The notes under the pieces: generated by a model | Seen by the model: only the letters and a program-made list of their open reading frames with translations | The model's database searches: none | Told to the model about the DNA's origin: nothing | Program-made: the position numbers and the translations under genes | NCBI RefSeq assembly: GCF_029168945.1 | Contig: NC_083606.1 | Coordinates: 12,860,041-12,924,040, forward strand | Length of the DNA: 64,000 bases | Source of the DNA: Cannabis sativa | Lineage: Eukaryota > Streptophyta > Magnoliopsida > Rosales > Cannabaceae | Direction: 5' to 3' | In this document: positions 20,645 through 34,250 of the stretch, one piece after another | How positions within the stretch are numbered: position 1 is the stretch's first letter | Layout of the letters: each line of letters opens with the position of its first letter

Positions 20645-23600
20645 TTGAATTTTTCAGTCTCCTTTTCCGTGAACAACAATAATGCTTCCATCCATATTTT
20701 GAATGCTTTCAACTACAAGACATGGAAACGAGATGTGGAATTTACTTTAGGCATAATGGATTTGGACTTGTGCCAACGAGAAGAAAAACCTGCTGATCTT
20801 ACGTACTCAAGATACCGCCGAGAGAACTCATCATGCACAATGGGAAAAGTCAAGTCGACTTAGTCTTCTTACTATGAAAAGATCCATTCCTGAACATCTA
20901 TTGAGTGGTTTGCCAGACACTACAAATGCCAAAGAGTTTTTCAATGCTGTAGAAAAATTATATGACACTGGTGAAAACGCTGAAGCTGGACATCTTATGG
21001 ATGAAATGACAACCATTAAGTATGATGAATTAAAAGGAGTGCGAGATTTTATTCTGAAATTGGTGAATGTTCAGTCCAAGTTAAAAGATCATAATATTCC
21101 TCTTCCTGACTCTTTCATTATTCATCGAGCTCTTCATGCTCTTCCTGCCTCTTTCAGCCTTATCAAGACAGCCTACAACACTTACAATCAAACATGGACT
21201 ATCAGCGACCTAATTTCTCAGTGTGTAGCTGAAGAAAGCAAGCTTAAAAGGGAGAAGAATGAATCTGCTAACTATGTTTCTCACCTCAAGCCCAACAAAG
21301 GAAAAGGAAAATTCAAGAATAAAAATGATGGTGCTACTAAACATAATGGTAATGGTAAGGAGCATAAGAATAAACAGAAGAATAACAATGGAAAGTCCAA
21401 ATACTCTAATGTGAAGTGTTACTTTTGTGAAAAATTGGGGCATCGGAGAACGGACTGTCACAAATTTAAGACTTGGTTAGAAAAGAAGCAAGCACAATCA
21501 GGTAATCCATTAGCATGTGTTTGTTTTGAATCTAATCTAGTTGATGTTCCTATTGATTCTTGGTGGTTAGACAAAGCTGGTGCTACTGTTCATGTTTCTG
21601 CTTCCTTACAGGGGCTAAGGGATCTCAGGAAGCCAAGTGAGAGGGAGTCCAAGCTTAAAGTGGGCAATGATGTTGGAGTTGACGTTATCTATGTTGGAAC
21701 ATTTATTCTTGAATTAGAGTCTCGTGATAAGATTATTCTGAACATACTTTTTATGTTCCTACTTTTAAAAGGAATTTAGTTTCGCTTCCGCTTTTGGTTA
21801 AACAAGGATATTCTTTTCATTTTGCAAATGATAATGTTGACATTATGCTTGACTCTCGAATTATTGGAAATTGCTTTTATTCTGATGGTCTTTACAAGTT
21901 GTCATTGGCTCCTTTAGATTCCTCTTTTAATGTTGTGAATACTGTGGGTAAAAGACCTCATATTAAGGAAACATCCTTATTGTTATGGCACAAAAGATTG
22001 GGTCATATTTCCAGAGAAAGGGTTGATCGTTTAATTAAATCTGAAATACTTCCTCCTCTTGATGCTTCTGATTGGGATACTTGTGTTGATTGTACTCGTG
22101 GAAAATTGACTAAAACAAGAAAGAAGACTGCAAACCGCAGTCAATCTTTATTGGAAATTATCCACACGGACATCAGTGGTCCTTATTCCACCACGTTGTG
22201 CAGAAATAAGTATTTTATCACTTTTATCGATGATTTTTCTCGTTATGGATTCACCTATTTAATTAAAGAAAAATCTGACGCCCTTGATAAACTCAAAATT
22301 TTTCGAAATGAGGTTGAGAAACAATTAGGAAGAGTCATCAAAGTTGTTCATTCTGATCGTGGAGGAGAATATTATGGTCGTTATACGAACTGGACAACAC
22401 ATGGGGCTTTTTGCGGAGTACTTACAAGAAAATGGTATAGTTGCTCAATACACTATGCCCGGTTCAATTCGAGCAAAATGGCGTTGCCGAAAGGAGAAAT
22501 CGCACTCTCATGGATATGGTTAGAAGTATGATGAGTAGAACAAATCTTCCGTAGTTTTTATGGGGTGAAGCACTTATGACCGCAACTTATATTTTAAATC
22601 GTGTTCCCGCAACTGCTCCCAAGACCCCTTTTGAGTTGTGGACTGGGCGGAAGCCTAGTCTAAATCATCTTCGTGTATGGGGTTGTCCAGCTGAAGTAAA
22701 GATTTATGATCCTAATTTGAAAAAGTTAGATCCGAGAACAAATCGCTGTTATTTCATTGGTTATCCAATGCGCTCAAAAGGCTATCGCTTTTACTGTCCC
22801 ACTCGTGGTACGCGAATTGTTGAATCTCAGACTGCTAAATTTCTGGAATTTGATGTTGCTGAAAAAATTCCTTCAACATCTCTTGAAATGGGGGAGTCAT
22901 CTAAAGGAATTTGTATTCCTATGTCATTTTCAAGAGATGATAATAGTAGTCTCCATCCTACTCCAGTTGGTAATGCTCCCAGTGTTGATGAATATATTGC
23001 TCCCAATATCGAAGATGATGAAGGTCCTATTATTGATGAAGGGCCTATTAATGATGAAGGTCCTATTATTGATGAAGGTCCTATTAATGATGAAGCTCCT
23101 ATTGTTAATGAGAATCCTGTCATTGAAGAAATTCCAGTTGTGGAAGATGTTATTCAAAACAATGATCAACAAAGAGAAGTTATTCCAGAAGTACCTCCTC
23201 TAAGAAGATCTCAAAGACAAAAGAAGTCAACAAAGTGTCATGATAATTTTGTTTATCTTGGAGAAGGAGAATATGATATTGATCATTTTGTGGATCCTGT
23301 CACTTTTAGTGAAGCACTTAATAGTCCACAATCTTCAAAATGGTTAGCAGCTACGGATGATGAGATCGACTCCATGAAGAAAAATGGTGTATGGGAGCTA
23401 GTTTTATTACCTGATGGTTTTAAACCAATAGGTTGTAAGTGGATTTTAAAGGCTAAAAGGGATAAAAAGGGACAGATTGAAAGGTTTAAAGCGCGTTTAG
23501 TGGCTAAAGGCTTTACTCAAAGAGAAGGTATTGATTACACTGAAACTTTCTCACCTGTTTCCACTAAAGATTCATTCAGAATTATTATGGCCTTAGTTGC

Positions 23601-24887
23601 GCATTTTGATTTAGAGTTGCATCAAATGGATGTTAAAACTGCTTTTCTGAATGGAGAATTGAATGAGGAAGTCTATATGTCTCAACCTGAAGGCTACAAG
23701 GAGAATGGAAAAGAACACTTGGTTTGCAAGTTGAAACGATCCATTTATGGTCTCAAACAGGCATCTCGCCAGTGGTACTTGAAGTTTGACCAGGTTGTGA
23801 CATCGTTTGGTTTCGTAGAGAACAAGTTTGATCAGTGTATTTATATGAAGATCAGTGGGAGTCGTTATATTTTTCTTGTTCTTTATGTAGATGACATTTT
23901 ACTTGCCAGCAGTGATTTGTCATTACTAAATGAGACCAAAAATTTTCTGTCTTCCAATTTTGATATGAAAGATCTTGGAGAGGCATCCTATGTTTTGGGG
24001 ATTGAGATCCATCGTGACAGGAATCGAAAAGTTCTTGGCTTATCTCAAGAAGCTTACATTAATCGTGTGCTCAAAAGGTTCAACATGGATTTGTGTAAAG
24101 CTGGTTCTGTTCCTATTCTGAAAGGGGACAAGTTTCAACATGGATTTGTGTAAAGCAATGTCCTAAGAACGACTTGGAAAGAGGAGCAATGAAGAACATC
24201 CCTTATGCAAGTGTAGTAGGGAGTTTGATGTATGCTCAGGTTTGCACTCGACCTGACATAGCTTTCGTAGTCAATGTTCTTGGGAGATATTTATCTGATC
24301 CTGGCCATGATCATTGGGTTGCAGCCAAGAAAGTTTTGAGATATTTGCAAAGAACGAAGAGTTTTATGCTTGTGTATAAGCATGTTGACAATCTTCGAGT
24401 TGTTGGTTATTCAGATTCAGATTTTGGTGGTTGTGTAGATGATTTAAAGTCAACTTCTGGCTATATTTTCACCTTGGCAGGTGCTGCTATTTCTTGGAAG
24501 AGTGTCAAACAGACTTTGATCACATCATCTACTATGTATGCTGAGTTTGTTGCATGTTATGGGGCATCTTTGCAAGCTTTGTGGCTGAAGAATTTTATTT
24601 CGGAGATACGAGTGGTTGATTCTATTTCCACACCTATGCTAATCTATTGTGATAATGATGCTGCTGTTTTCTTTTCAAAGAATAACAAGATTAGTAGTGC
24701 TTCTAAACATATGGAAATAAAGTATCTCACTGTCAGAGACTTGGTCAAGAAAGGAGACATTGTCATTGAAAATTGCAAGACCGAGTCGATGTTAGCTGAT
24801 CCTCTAACCAGAGGGTTAAGTGCCGTGCTGTTTAATAAACATGTTGTTAATATGGGCATTTTAGAATCTTTTGATCTTTTGGGTTAG
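20645..24887 (+). pseudogene. Copia gag-pol polyprotein, broken
   Basis: Domain order is gag, protease, integrase, RT, RNase H. Gag runs from about 20645, with no clear in-frame ATG, to a CCHC knuckle near 21418 (CYFCEKLGHRRTDC). The protease motif near 21570 reads LDKAGAT instead of a D-S/T-G-A core. The integrase has an HHCC region (about 21985-22110), Asp in HTDISGP and Asp in HSDRGGEY. RT has YVDDILLASS near 23885; RNase H has YSDSDFGG and YCDNDAAV. Lesions: frameshifts near 20820, 21740, 22408 and 22465; a TAG at 22552-22554; and a 23-base duplicated insert at 24134-24156 that shifts frame between RT and RNase H. A linker at 23020-23100 repeats GPI(I/N)DE five times. The element cannot make its own polyprotein as read; it may be mobilised in trans, or some indels may be consensus errors. 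Confidence 0.9.
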
Positions 24888-25167
24888 TGGGAGTTTTGTT
24901 TTCTGTTTGTTTTTAGAAATTATTATTTATAATTTTCTGAATAAAGTTATGAACTACATTTTATGTTTCAATATTTTTTATTATTGAATGGATATGTTTT
25001 CAATTATGTTTTGTTATATTCTCGAGAATGATTGAATTGAAAGCATGTGGTTCATATTGTTGTGATCATTGTCTTTTAAATTTATTTGCTTATTGACAAT
25101 GATATGTTGTTGGCTTAATTATTTAAGCAAGTTTAGTGACACTTACTTATTTTAAGTGGTGTATGTT
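24888..25167 (+). other. Copia 3' noncoding region before the nested insertion
   Basis: AT-rich 3' region of the Copia element with no frame. It resumes at 34251 after the nested Gypsy element and its ATGTT duplication. Confidence 0.7.
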
Positions 25168-27252
25168 TGTAACGCCCTAATGCTAAGGCACGCTACAGTG
25201 CTTTTTCAATAATTGTGCAATCTTTGCTAATCAAAGAAGTTTCTCGAAAAACGTGTCAAATTAAAACTTTTGCATTAAACATTAAACTTTGTAATTTAAT
25301 AAAATATTTACAAGTGCCGGGATCCCGATTTTTAAAACTTTACAAACTTTACTTTTTAAATAAACATTCCAAAATATACAGATTTACAGGTCGCACAGCG
25401 ACTTTCAAAATATAACTCCCAGATGTCCCGAGACCGAACACTCCAGGTCGCGCTGCTTGACATGTACAATCTCACCCGAGCTCAGGTTCACTCCTGTTCA
25501 GCTTTCGCCTTTCCTTTACCTACACATAGAAGCAGAAACTGTGAGTCAACAGACTCAGTAAGAAATGCATATAACATATCATATAATTTCCGACCTGTAA
25601 ATAGGCGCCCATACACCTATTTACAGAGCTTAACAGATGAGTATGAACGTTCTAGCTGGGACACGACCATGTACCATGTACCACATACACTCATTATACC
25701 TTCGTATTAGTATAGGTAAGGTATGACCGCACCCTGAGTACTATCTAGTGTTGTACCACAAACACCTTGTACCTTCCCGTACAAGTGTTGGTAACACTAT
25801 GATGTACTTCCAAACATCACACACCTTACCAATGCACTCTGTACCACAACCGTACAAGTGTTGGTAGTGTATGAATCACAATAAATAAGCATGTATACAT
25901 ATTAACACATACATACATTCAGATAATCACATCATACATTATACACAGTTCTTACCTGTTTTCCGAATTCAAGTGTGCTAGCCGACCTGAACGGAATTTC
26001 TGTGCTAGATGGATGCCCTAATCACATTTTGAAACCGGATAAGTCACATGATTAAAACCCTAATCCCGGGAATCCCAAAACCAAAACCCTAGGTTCTGCT
26101 ATGCTCTAAAGGGGTTATTCTAACTCTGGAAATGGGGAAACACCCAACCGAGGTACCGAAATGGACAAAAATTGAGAAAACGAAGTGTTCGGGAATCCTG
26201 CCAAAACCGGCAAACCGGTTTTTGAGGCATGGCAAACCGGTTTGCCGGTTTGCACCAGTAATCCCAAATCACTTCCTTTCTTGCTCAATTTTCCACCAAA
26301 TGATACCAAACTTTCCAGAGCTCCTAAACAATGCATACACAATAAATCCCAGCCAGTATTTCACAGAAAAACACAATAAATATCAACTTGCCATTAAAGC
26401 TTAAAGCTTGAACTCAAAGCTTAGAATTTGCACAAAACTTACAACCAACCCCAAAACCAGCTGCTAGGATTGCAAAACAACTCAAACTAATCATAAAATT
26501 CGAACTCCAAATAACTCTAACCCTAACAGCTCCTAAAACTCAAAATCACCATTTCAACCTAATTTTAAAAGCTTAAAAAAACAATAACCAAAAGACTAGG
26601 GCTTTACCTCACTTCCAATGGATTGAACCCTTGCTGAAAAATCCAACTAAATCTCAGCCCTTCCCCTTGCTCTTGCTGCCTTCGAAGAGAGAGAGAGAGA
26701 AGAGAAAGCTTCTCAACCAATTTTGCTTATTTTTTTCTAATTTCCTTTAATCTTTGACTTTCCTAACTTAGAAAAGAGTTAATTAACTCTTTGCTGCCAA
26801 AAGAAATGGCTAGGTGTCAACTAAAGGGGCAGCCACCCATTCCCCTTAATAGTAAAAGACTAAAATGCCCTTTAGACTTAAAACTAGGGTAATTTTGAAA
26901 CTAGGGGTAAAATGGTCAAATTCCATAACCCCGCTCAATCCCGATAATTTATTTTTTCCAAAATATTTCCCACTATGAAATAAGGTTCTAAACTTACCCA
27001 TGTGATCAATCTAGCCATCCATCGCATTTTCCGTTGTCGCCGAGCAAAAATTACAAAAATAATATATTGCACATATAAACTAGATAATACCCCTAGAGTT
27101 TAATAAAATCTCCGAAATTGAGAAATTATAACTCTAATATTTATTTCTAAATATTGGGGTCCACATTTAAATTTAATTCACAAATAATAATAAAATAATA
27201 AAAATTAGTGCTAATTGCCTTTACTAATCCATAAACTAGAGCGGTCATTACA
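25168..27252 (-). repeat. Gypsy copy 1, 3' LTR
   Basis: 2085 bp, nearly identical to 32165-34245. It carries the perfect palindrome GGCAAACCGGTTTGCC at 26231-26246, and GTACAAGTGTTGGTA occurs twice near 25780-25865. A short GA tract at 26687-26701 is longer than in the other LTR. Confidence 0.95.
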
Positions 27253-27275
27253 ATTATCCCCCCGTTAATAGGATT
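27253..27275 (-). other. Gypsy copy 1 polypurine tract
   Basis: Reading the minus strand, ACGGGGGGATAAT immediately precedes the 3' LTR start TGTAATGACC. It overlaps the pol stop codon TAA. Confidence 0.8.
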
Positions 27276-30200
27276 TCGTCCCCGAAATCTAACCTGAATA
27301 GCTCCGGATGCTGAGTTCTCATAGCTGATTCCAACTCCCAGGTGGCTTCTTCCACCTTACTATTCCTCCAGAGCACCTTAACCAGTGCAATAGTCTTGTT
27401 CCGAAGAACTTTTTCTTTTCTATCCAAAATCTGAACAGGTTGCTCTTCATAGGATAAATCTGGTTGAAGTTCAAGGGCTTCATAACTCAAGACATGAGTC
27501 GGGTCTGATACGTATTTCCTTAACATAGAAATGTGAAATACGTCATGAACAGCTGACAATGCTGGTGGTAAGGCTAGCCGATACGCTACCTGCCCGACCT
27601 TCTCGAGTATCTGAAATGGCCCAATGAACCTAGGGCTTAACTTACCCTTCTTCCCGAAGCGTCGAATACCCTTCATGGGTGAAACTCGCAGGAAAACATG
27701 TTCCCCTGCCTGAAATGTGACATCTCTGCGCTTCGGATCAGCATAACTTTTCTGCCTGCTTTGAGAAGCAAGCATCCGAGCCTTGATCTTATCAATAGCT
27801 TCATTGGTTCTCTGTACTAATTCTGGACCCAGGTACTTCCTTTCTCCTGTCTCGTCCCAATGAATAGGAGAACGACATTTTCTACCATATAACATCTCAT
27901 AGGGAGCCATCCCTATTGTACTTTGGTAGCTGTTGTTGTAGGAGAATTCAATTAGAGGCAAGTACTTAATCCATGAACCCTCAAAGTCCATGACACAGGC
28001 TCGCAGTAGGTCTTCTAAAATCTGGATAGTTCTTTCTGATTGACCATCAGTCTGAGGGTGAAAGGCTGTACTAAACTTTAACTTGGTACCCATAGCCTTC
28101 TGGAGACTCACCCAAAACTTCGATGTAAACTTTGGATCCCTGTCTGACACAATTGATTTAGGGGCTCCATGGAGACGAACTATCTCCTTCACATACAATT
28201 CAGCATATTGATCCACTGAATATGTAACTTTCACTGGCAAAAAGTGAGCTGACTTTGTGAATCTGTCCACGATGACCCAAACAGAATCATACATTCCTGT
28301 AGTTCTAGGCAAACCAGTTACGAAGTCCATTGCGATGTCCTCCCACTTCCATTCTGGAAGGATTAAAGGCTGTAACAACCCTGCCGGCCTCTGATGTTCA
28401 GGCTTAATCTGCTGGCAGGTTAAACACTTGGACACGTAGTCCACCACATCTCTTTTCATCCCATACCACCAGAAGTAGGGTTTCAAATCCTGATACATCT
28501 TGGTGGTTCCCGGATGCAACGAATAAGGTGTGGTGTGAGCTTCATCAAGTATCTCTTTCTTAAGCTCATCCACACTAGGAACACAAACTCGAGCTTTATA
28601 TAGCAACATTCCACTGCTCGAGACTGTAAAACCCTTAGGCCGACCAGCTATCACTTCATCTCGAACTTTAACTAGCTCGGGATCTTCCAGTTGTGCCTTT
28701 CTGATTCTCTCCAACAGATCAGATTGGAGTGTTAAATTATGTAACTTCCCGACCACGAACTCAATTCCCGCACTAACCATTTCTAAGGCTAGTTGAGGAG
28801 CTATCATAACCGTTGTACACACTTGACCAGGACCTTTTCGGCTTAGAGCATCGGCCACGACATTGGCTTTCCCGGGGTGATACAATATTTCACAATCGTA
28901 GTCCTTAACTAACTCCAACCACCTTCTCTGCCTCATATTCAAATCTTTTTGGGTGAAAAAGTATTTAAGACTTTTATGATCAGTATAAATTTCACACTTT
29001 TCACCGTAAAGATAATGTCGCCATATCTTTAAAGCGAAAACCACAGCAGCGAGCTCTAAATCATGAGTTGGGTAACGCTGCTCATAATCCTTCAGTTGAC
29101 GAGAGGCATAGGCTATGACTCTGTCAGCTTGCATCAGAACACATCCCAAACCCTGTCTGGATGCATCACAATACACAACAAATTTCTCTTGATCTGATGG
29201 CAAAGCTAACACCGGAGCTGTTATCAAACGCTGCTTCAACTCTTGAAAGCTTGATTCACACTTATCTGACCACACAAATCTCTGATTTTTCTTAGTCAAT
29301 TCGGTTAGGGGCATAGAAAGTTTAGAAAATCCTTCGACGAAACGTCGATAATACCCTGCTAATCCGAGAAAACTTCGAATTTCTGTCACAGACTTAGGCC
29401 TCGGCCAATTCTTCACTGATTCCACCTTGTTAGGATCGACCATAATTCCATTCTTCCCCACAATATGCCCCAGAAAGGATACCTCAGACAACCAGAATTC
29501 ACACTTTTTGAACTTGGCATACAGCTTGTGATCCCTAAGTCGCTGTAACACCATTCGCAGATGATGCTCGTGCTCCTCATCTGACCGAGAGTATACAAGA
29601 ATGTCATCGATAAACACTATAACGCAGTTATCGAGGAAATCCTTGAATACTCTATTCATAAGATCCATAAAGGCCGCAGGAGCATTAGTCAATCCGAATG
29701 ACATTACCAGAAACTCATAGTGCCCATATCTGGTTCTAAAAGCAGTCTTCGGTATATCCTCCTCCCGAATTCTGAGTTGATGATAACCCGACCGTAAATC
29801 AATCTTTGAAAACACAGTCTTTCCCTGAAGCTGATCGAACAGATCATCGATCCTAGGCAACGGGTACTTGTTCTTAATCGTCAGCTTGTTTAGTTCCCGA
29901 TAATCAATACACATTCTGAGGGAACCATCTTTCTTTTTTACAAAGAGAACCGGAGCTCCCCAGGGCGATACACTGGGTCGAATAAACCCAATATCCAAAG
30001 ATCCCCTGAAGTTGCAACTTAAGCTCCTTGAGTTCTGCTGGAGCCATCCTATATGGAGCTTTAGAAACAGGTTCGACTCCAGGTGCTAAATCAATAACAA
30101 AATCAATCTCTCGTTGTGGCGGCAATCCCGGCAACTCCTCGGGAAACACATCAAGAAAATCTTTCACTACCCGAACTACCTCAGGCCCAAATGTTTCAGG

Positions 30201-31884
30201 TCTGCTGGAGTCAAATACTACCGCTAGAAATCCTACACAACCATTGCATAGTAAATCCCTAGCTCTCAACACAGAAATAACCGGGATCCGAGACCCCTGA
30301 ACCGATCCAACATAAACAAATGGATCTTCCCCTTCCGGCTGAAAAGTCACCATTTTACGCCTACAATCTATACTGGCCGAATACTTGGATAAGAAATCCA
30401 TTCCCAGTATAATATCAAACTCGGTTAGTTTCAATTCTATGAGATCAGTACTCAATTCCCTATCTTCGATCCTAATCGGCATAGACCTAATGCGCCTATT
30501 AGAGATAACCAATTCCCCGCTAGGCATTAGGGTTCCGAACCCTCTTTCTAAAATTTCACAAGGCCTACCCAAAAGATCAATCACTCTTGTAGCCACATAT
30601 GAACGTGTAGCTCCCGAGTCAAATAATACAGTAAATAACAAGTTGTTGACGGGAAGCTGACCTGTCACAACAGAAGGACTGGCTGCAGCGTCAGCTTGGG
30701 TAATGGCAAACACACGAGCAGGAACCGGTTTCACCTCAGCTTTCGGCTCCTCTTTCCTTGCCTGGGGGCAATCTTTCTTGAAATGCCCCACCATACCACA
30801 CAGGAAGCATGTCTTCCGGTTACACTCTCCCGGATGATGTTTCTTGCATCTTGGACACTCAGGATAAGAGTAACCCTGGCGTCCCCCTCTGCCTTGGTTC
30901 CCACGGAACCGCTTGCTTTGCCTCGAGCCACCGTGCTGGAACAACTTTTCTTTTCTGCTCGGTGGTGGAGTCACCACCATCCCTACCATAAACAGGAGTA
31001 GGAATAGTGGGGGTTCCACCAACGCTCGGAGTCACCCGGGCCTCCTGAAGGAACTTTACCGCACCCTCGGCTCTCAAAGCCTTTTCAACCATCTCCGCAT
31101 AAGTGGTTGCCTCAGTAGTAGTAATAACCAGATCATGTCTAATTTTTGCACTCAAACCCGCCAAGTATTTTTCCTTTTTACTGAAGTCGGTTGGCACAAT
31201 TCCCGCTGCCAACTTGGCCAACCGGTCAAACTTCGTCGTATATTCAGTAACCGACATTCCCTCAGTTTGAACCAGATCAGTGAACTCTTTCCGCTTTGCA
31301 CTGCGGACTGCTTCATTGTAATACTTGGAGTTAAACAACTCCTTGAATTCTTCCCAGGTCATCAGCGTGACGTCTCGAGTGAGGGTTATCAACTCCCACC
31401 ACACGAGAGCGTCTTCCTGAAACTGGAAGGTGGCACAGGTTACCGGTCATTTCCAACCACTCCCATAAAGTTGAGGATGCGCTCTATTACCGAAAGCCAC
31501 TGCTCGGCCTTCATCACATCAGGGCCTCCCAGAAACACTGGAGGTGCCTGTTTTCGAAATCTTTCATACAACGGTTCCATACGGTTGCCAACGGCGAGTT
31601 GTTCGCCGCACCGCGGAACCGCAACGGCCGCACCACTTGAGGAGGCACGGCAGAGGACCCCGCCGCCTCGGCCTTTGGATCTCTTCATCTTGCTGGCGGA
31701 TTCTATCTTGCATCTCCGCAAATCTTTGCTCCCAATCAGGAGGAGCTTGAGGTGGATTTACAGGGCGACCACCCTGAGCTCTGCCACGGCCACGGCCGCG
31801 ACCACGAGGATTTTGGGGATTCCTCTGACCGCCTCCGGTCTCAACCATGCCACCCTGACTTCTTGTATTTCGCGGGGCGTCCAT
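27254..31884 (-). pseudogene. Gypsy copy 1 gag-pol polyprotein, broken
   Basis: Gag starts at the ATG at 31884 (MDAPRNTRSQGG...), with an RG-rich patch. The frame then shifts near 31655, near 31440 and near 30950. A CCHC knuckle ([14 protein letters not shown]) lies near 30800, and the protease core LFDSGATRS near 30620. One further frameshift, an extra base near 30000, falls at the start of the RT domain. RT through integrase is otherwise open to a stop at 27254-27256: [10 protein letters not shown] (RT), [10 protein letters not shown] and TDHKS (RNase H), an H2C2 zinc region (HPGTTK...CLTCQQ), MDFVTGLP and SDRDPKF (integrase), and a chromodomain-like end ([20 protein letters not shown]). 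In an intact element this polyprotein makes the virus-like particle and its enzymes. The stop lies in the polypurine tract, one base from the 3' LTR. Confidence 0.92.
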
Positions 31885-32144
31885 TTAATAGGACTTAGCC
31901 TGCGAATCCATAAGCCGTGCATTAGACAGCGATCAAAATTAACACCGCTCTTAATAATTTAAAGGCAACACACTTTCTTTTCTTTTAAGAAAATATATTC
32001 AATTTAAATCTAATATGCTTCCTAACATGCTTTCACATTCACATTTATTTAAGATACTAAACAGGTACAGGCTTACTGAACCGTGAACCGAGCTTTCTCT
32101 GATGAAGATTGTACATGTCATAGCAAGCTTCGGTAGACAAACCT

Positions 32145-32160
32145 GGCGGCTCTGATACCA
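32145..32160 (-). other. Gypsy copy 1 primer-binding site
   Basis: The minus strand reads TGGTATCAGAGCCGCC, four bases inside the 5' LTR. It complements initiator methionine tRNA over at least 13 bases. Confidence 0.88.
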
Positions 32161-32164
32161 AAAT

Positions 32165-34245
32165 TGTAACGCCCTAATGCTAAGGCACGCTACAGTGCTT
32201 TTTCAATAATTGTGCAATCTTTGCTAATCAAAGAAGTTTCTCGAAAAACGTGTCAAATTAAAACTTTTGCATTAAACATTAAACTTTGTAATTTAATAAA
32301 ATATTTACAAGTGCCGGGATCCCGATTTTTAAAACTTTACAAACTTTACTTTTTAAATAAACATTCCAAAATATACAGATTTACAGGTCGCACAGCGACT
32401 TTCAAAATATAACTCCCAGATGTCCCGAGACCGAACACTCCTGTGTCGCGCCGCTCGACATGTACAATCTCACCCGAGCTCGGGTTCACTCTGTTCGGCT
32501 TTCGCCTTTCCTTTACCTACACATAGAAGCGTAAACCGTGAGTCACCGTACTCGCAAGAAATGCATATAACATATCATATAATTTCCGACCTGTAAATAG
32601 GCGCCCATACACCTATTTACAGAGCTTAACAGATGAGTATGAACGTTCTAGCTGGGACACGACCATGTACCATGTACCACATACACTCATTATACCTTCG
32701 TATTAGTATAGGTAAGGTATGACCGCACCCTGAGTACTATCTAGTGTTGTACCACAAACACCTTGTACCTTCCCGTACAAGTGTTGGTAACACTATGATG
32801 TACTTCCAAACATCACACACCTTACCAATGCACTCTGTACCACAACCGTACAAGTGTTGGTAGTGTATGAATCACAATAAATAAGCATGTATACATATTA
32901 ACACATACATACATTCAGATAATCACATCATACATTATACACAGTTCTTACCTGTTTTCCGAATTCAAGTGTGCTAGCCGACCTGAACGGAATTTCTGTG
33001 CTAGATGGATGCCCTAATCACATTTTGAAACCGGATAAGTCACATGATTAAAACCCTAATCCCGGGAATCCCAAAACCAAAACCCTAGGTTCTGCTATGC
33101 TCTAAAGGGGTTATTCTAACTCTGGAAATGGGGAAACACCCAACCGAGGTACCGAAATGGACAAAAATTGAGAAAACGAAGTGTTCGGGAATCCTGCCAA
33201 AACCGGCAAACCGGTTTTTGAGGCATGGCAAACCGGTTTGCCGGTTTGCACCAGTAATCCCAAATCACTTCCTTTCTTGCTCAATTTTCCACCAAATGAT
33301 ACCAAACTTTCCAGAGCTCCTAAACAATGCATACACAATAAATCCCAGCCAGTATTTCACAGAAAAACACAATAAATATCAACTTGCCATTAAAGCTTAA
33401 AGCTTGAACTCAAAGCTTAGAATTTGCACAAAACTTACAACCAACCCCAAAACCAGCTGCTAGGATTGCAAAACAACTCAAACTAATCATAAAATTCGAA
33501 CTCCAAATAACTCTAACCCTAACAGCTCCTAAAACTCAAAATCACCATTTCAACCTAATTTTAAAAGCTTAAAAAAACAATAACCAAAAGACTAGGGCTT
33601 TACCTCACTTCCAATGGATTGAACCCTTGCTGAAAAATCCAAATAAATCTCAGCCCTTCCCCTTGCTCTTGCTGCCTTCGAAGAGAGAGAGAGAAGAGAA
33701 AGCTTCTCAACCAATTTTGCTTATTTTTTCTAATTTCCTTTAATCTTTGACTTTCCTAACTTAGAAAAGAGTTAATTAACTCTTTGCTGCCAAAAGAAAT
33801 GGCTAGGTGTCAACTAAAGGGGCAGCCACCCATTCCCCTTAATAGTAAAAGACTAAAATGCCCTTTAGACTTAAAACTAGGGTAATTTTGAAACTAGGGG
33901 TAAAATGGTCAAATTCCATAACCCCGCTCAATCCCGATAATTTATTTTTTCCAAAATATTTCCCACTATGAAATAAGGTTCTAAACTTACCCATGTGATC
34001 AATCTAGCCATCCATCGCATTTTCCGTTGTCGCCGAGCAAAAATTACAAAAATAATATATTGCACATATAAACTAGATAATACCCCTAGAGTTTAATAAA
34101 ATCTCCGAAATTGAGAAATTATAACTCTAATATTTATTTCTAAATATTGGGGTCCACATTTAAATTTAATTCACAAATAATAATAAAATAATAAAAATTA
34201 GTGCTAATTGCCTTTACTAATCCATAAACTAGAGCGGTCATTACA
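32165..34245 (-). repeat. Gypsy copy 1, 5' LTR
   Basis: 2081 bp. It matches the other LTR almost perfectly, except for a cluster of substitutions and one-base indels at about 32440-32560. The copy 2 LTRs mostly agree with the 25168-27252 version in that patch, so this side is the altered one. The palindrome GGCAAACCGGTTTGCC is at 33227-33242. Confidence 0.95.
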
Positions 34246-34250
34246 ATGTT

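Larger units (their letters stand above)
25168..34245 (-). mobile_element. Tekay-type Gypsy (chromovirus) retrotransposon, copy 1, nested in the Copia element
   Basis: LTRs at 25168-27252 (3' LTR) and 32165-34245 (5' LTR) are about 2.08 kb each. The termini are TGTAAC...TTACA on the plus strand. The target duplication is ATGTT at 25163-25167 and 34246-34250, in the Copia 3' region, so this insertion is younger than the Copia element. The coding region reads on the minus strand: gag, protease, RT, RNase H, integrase and a C-terminal chromodomain-like region. Long LTRs, the domain order and the C-terminal region fit the Tekay/Del lineage. The 9.1-kb family recurs inverted at 38344-47346. Confidence 0.95.

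Noticed and set aside
22757..23203. Frames overlapping the Copia integrase-RT linker on both strands
   Set aside because: They are shadows of the GPI(I/N)DE repeat region in the real pol frame.
25423..25710. Proline/serine-containing frames in the Gypsy LTRs (also at 39854-40168 and 46937-47146)
   Set aside because: They occur in LTRs, change freely between copies and match no retroelement protein.
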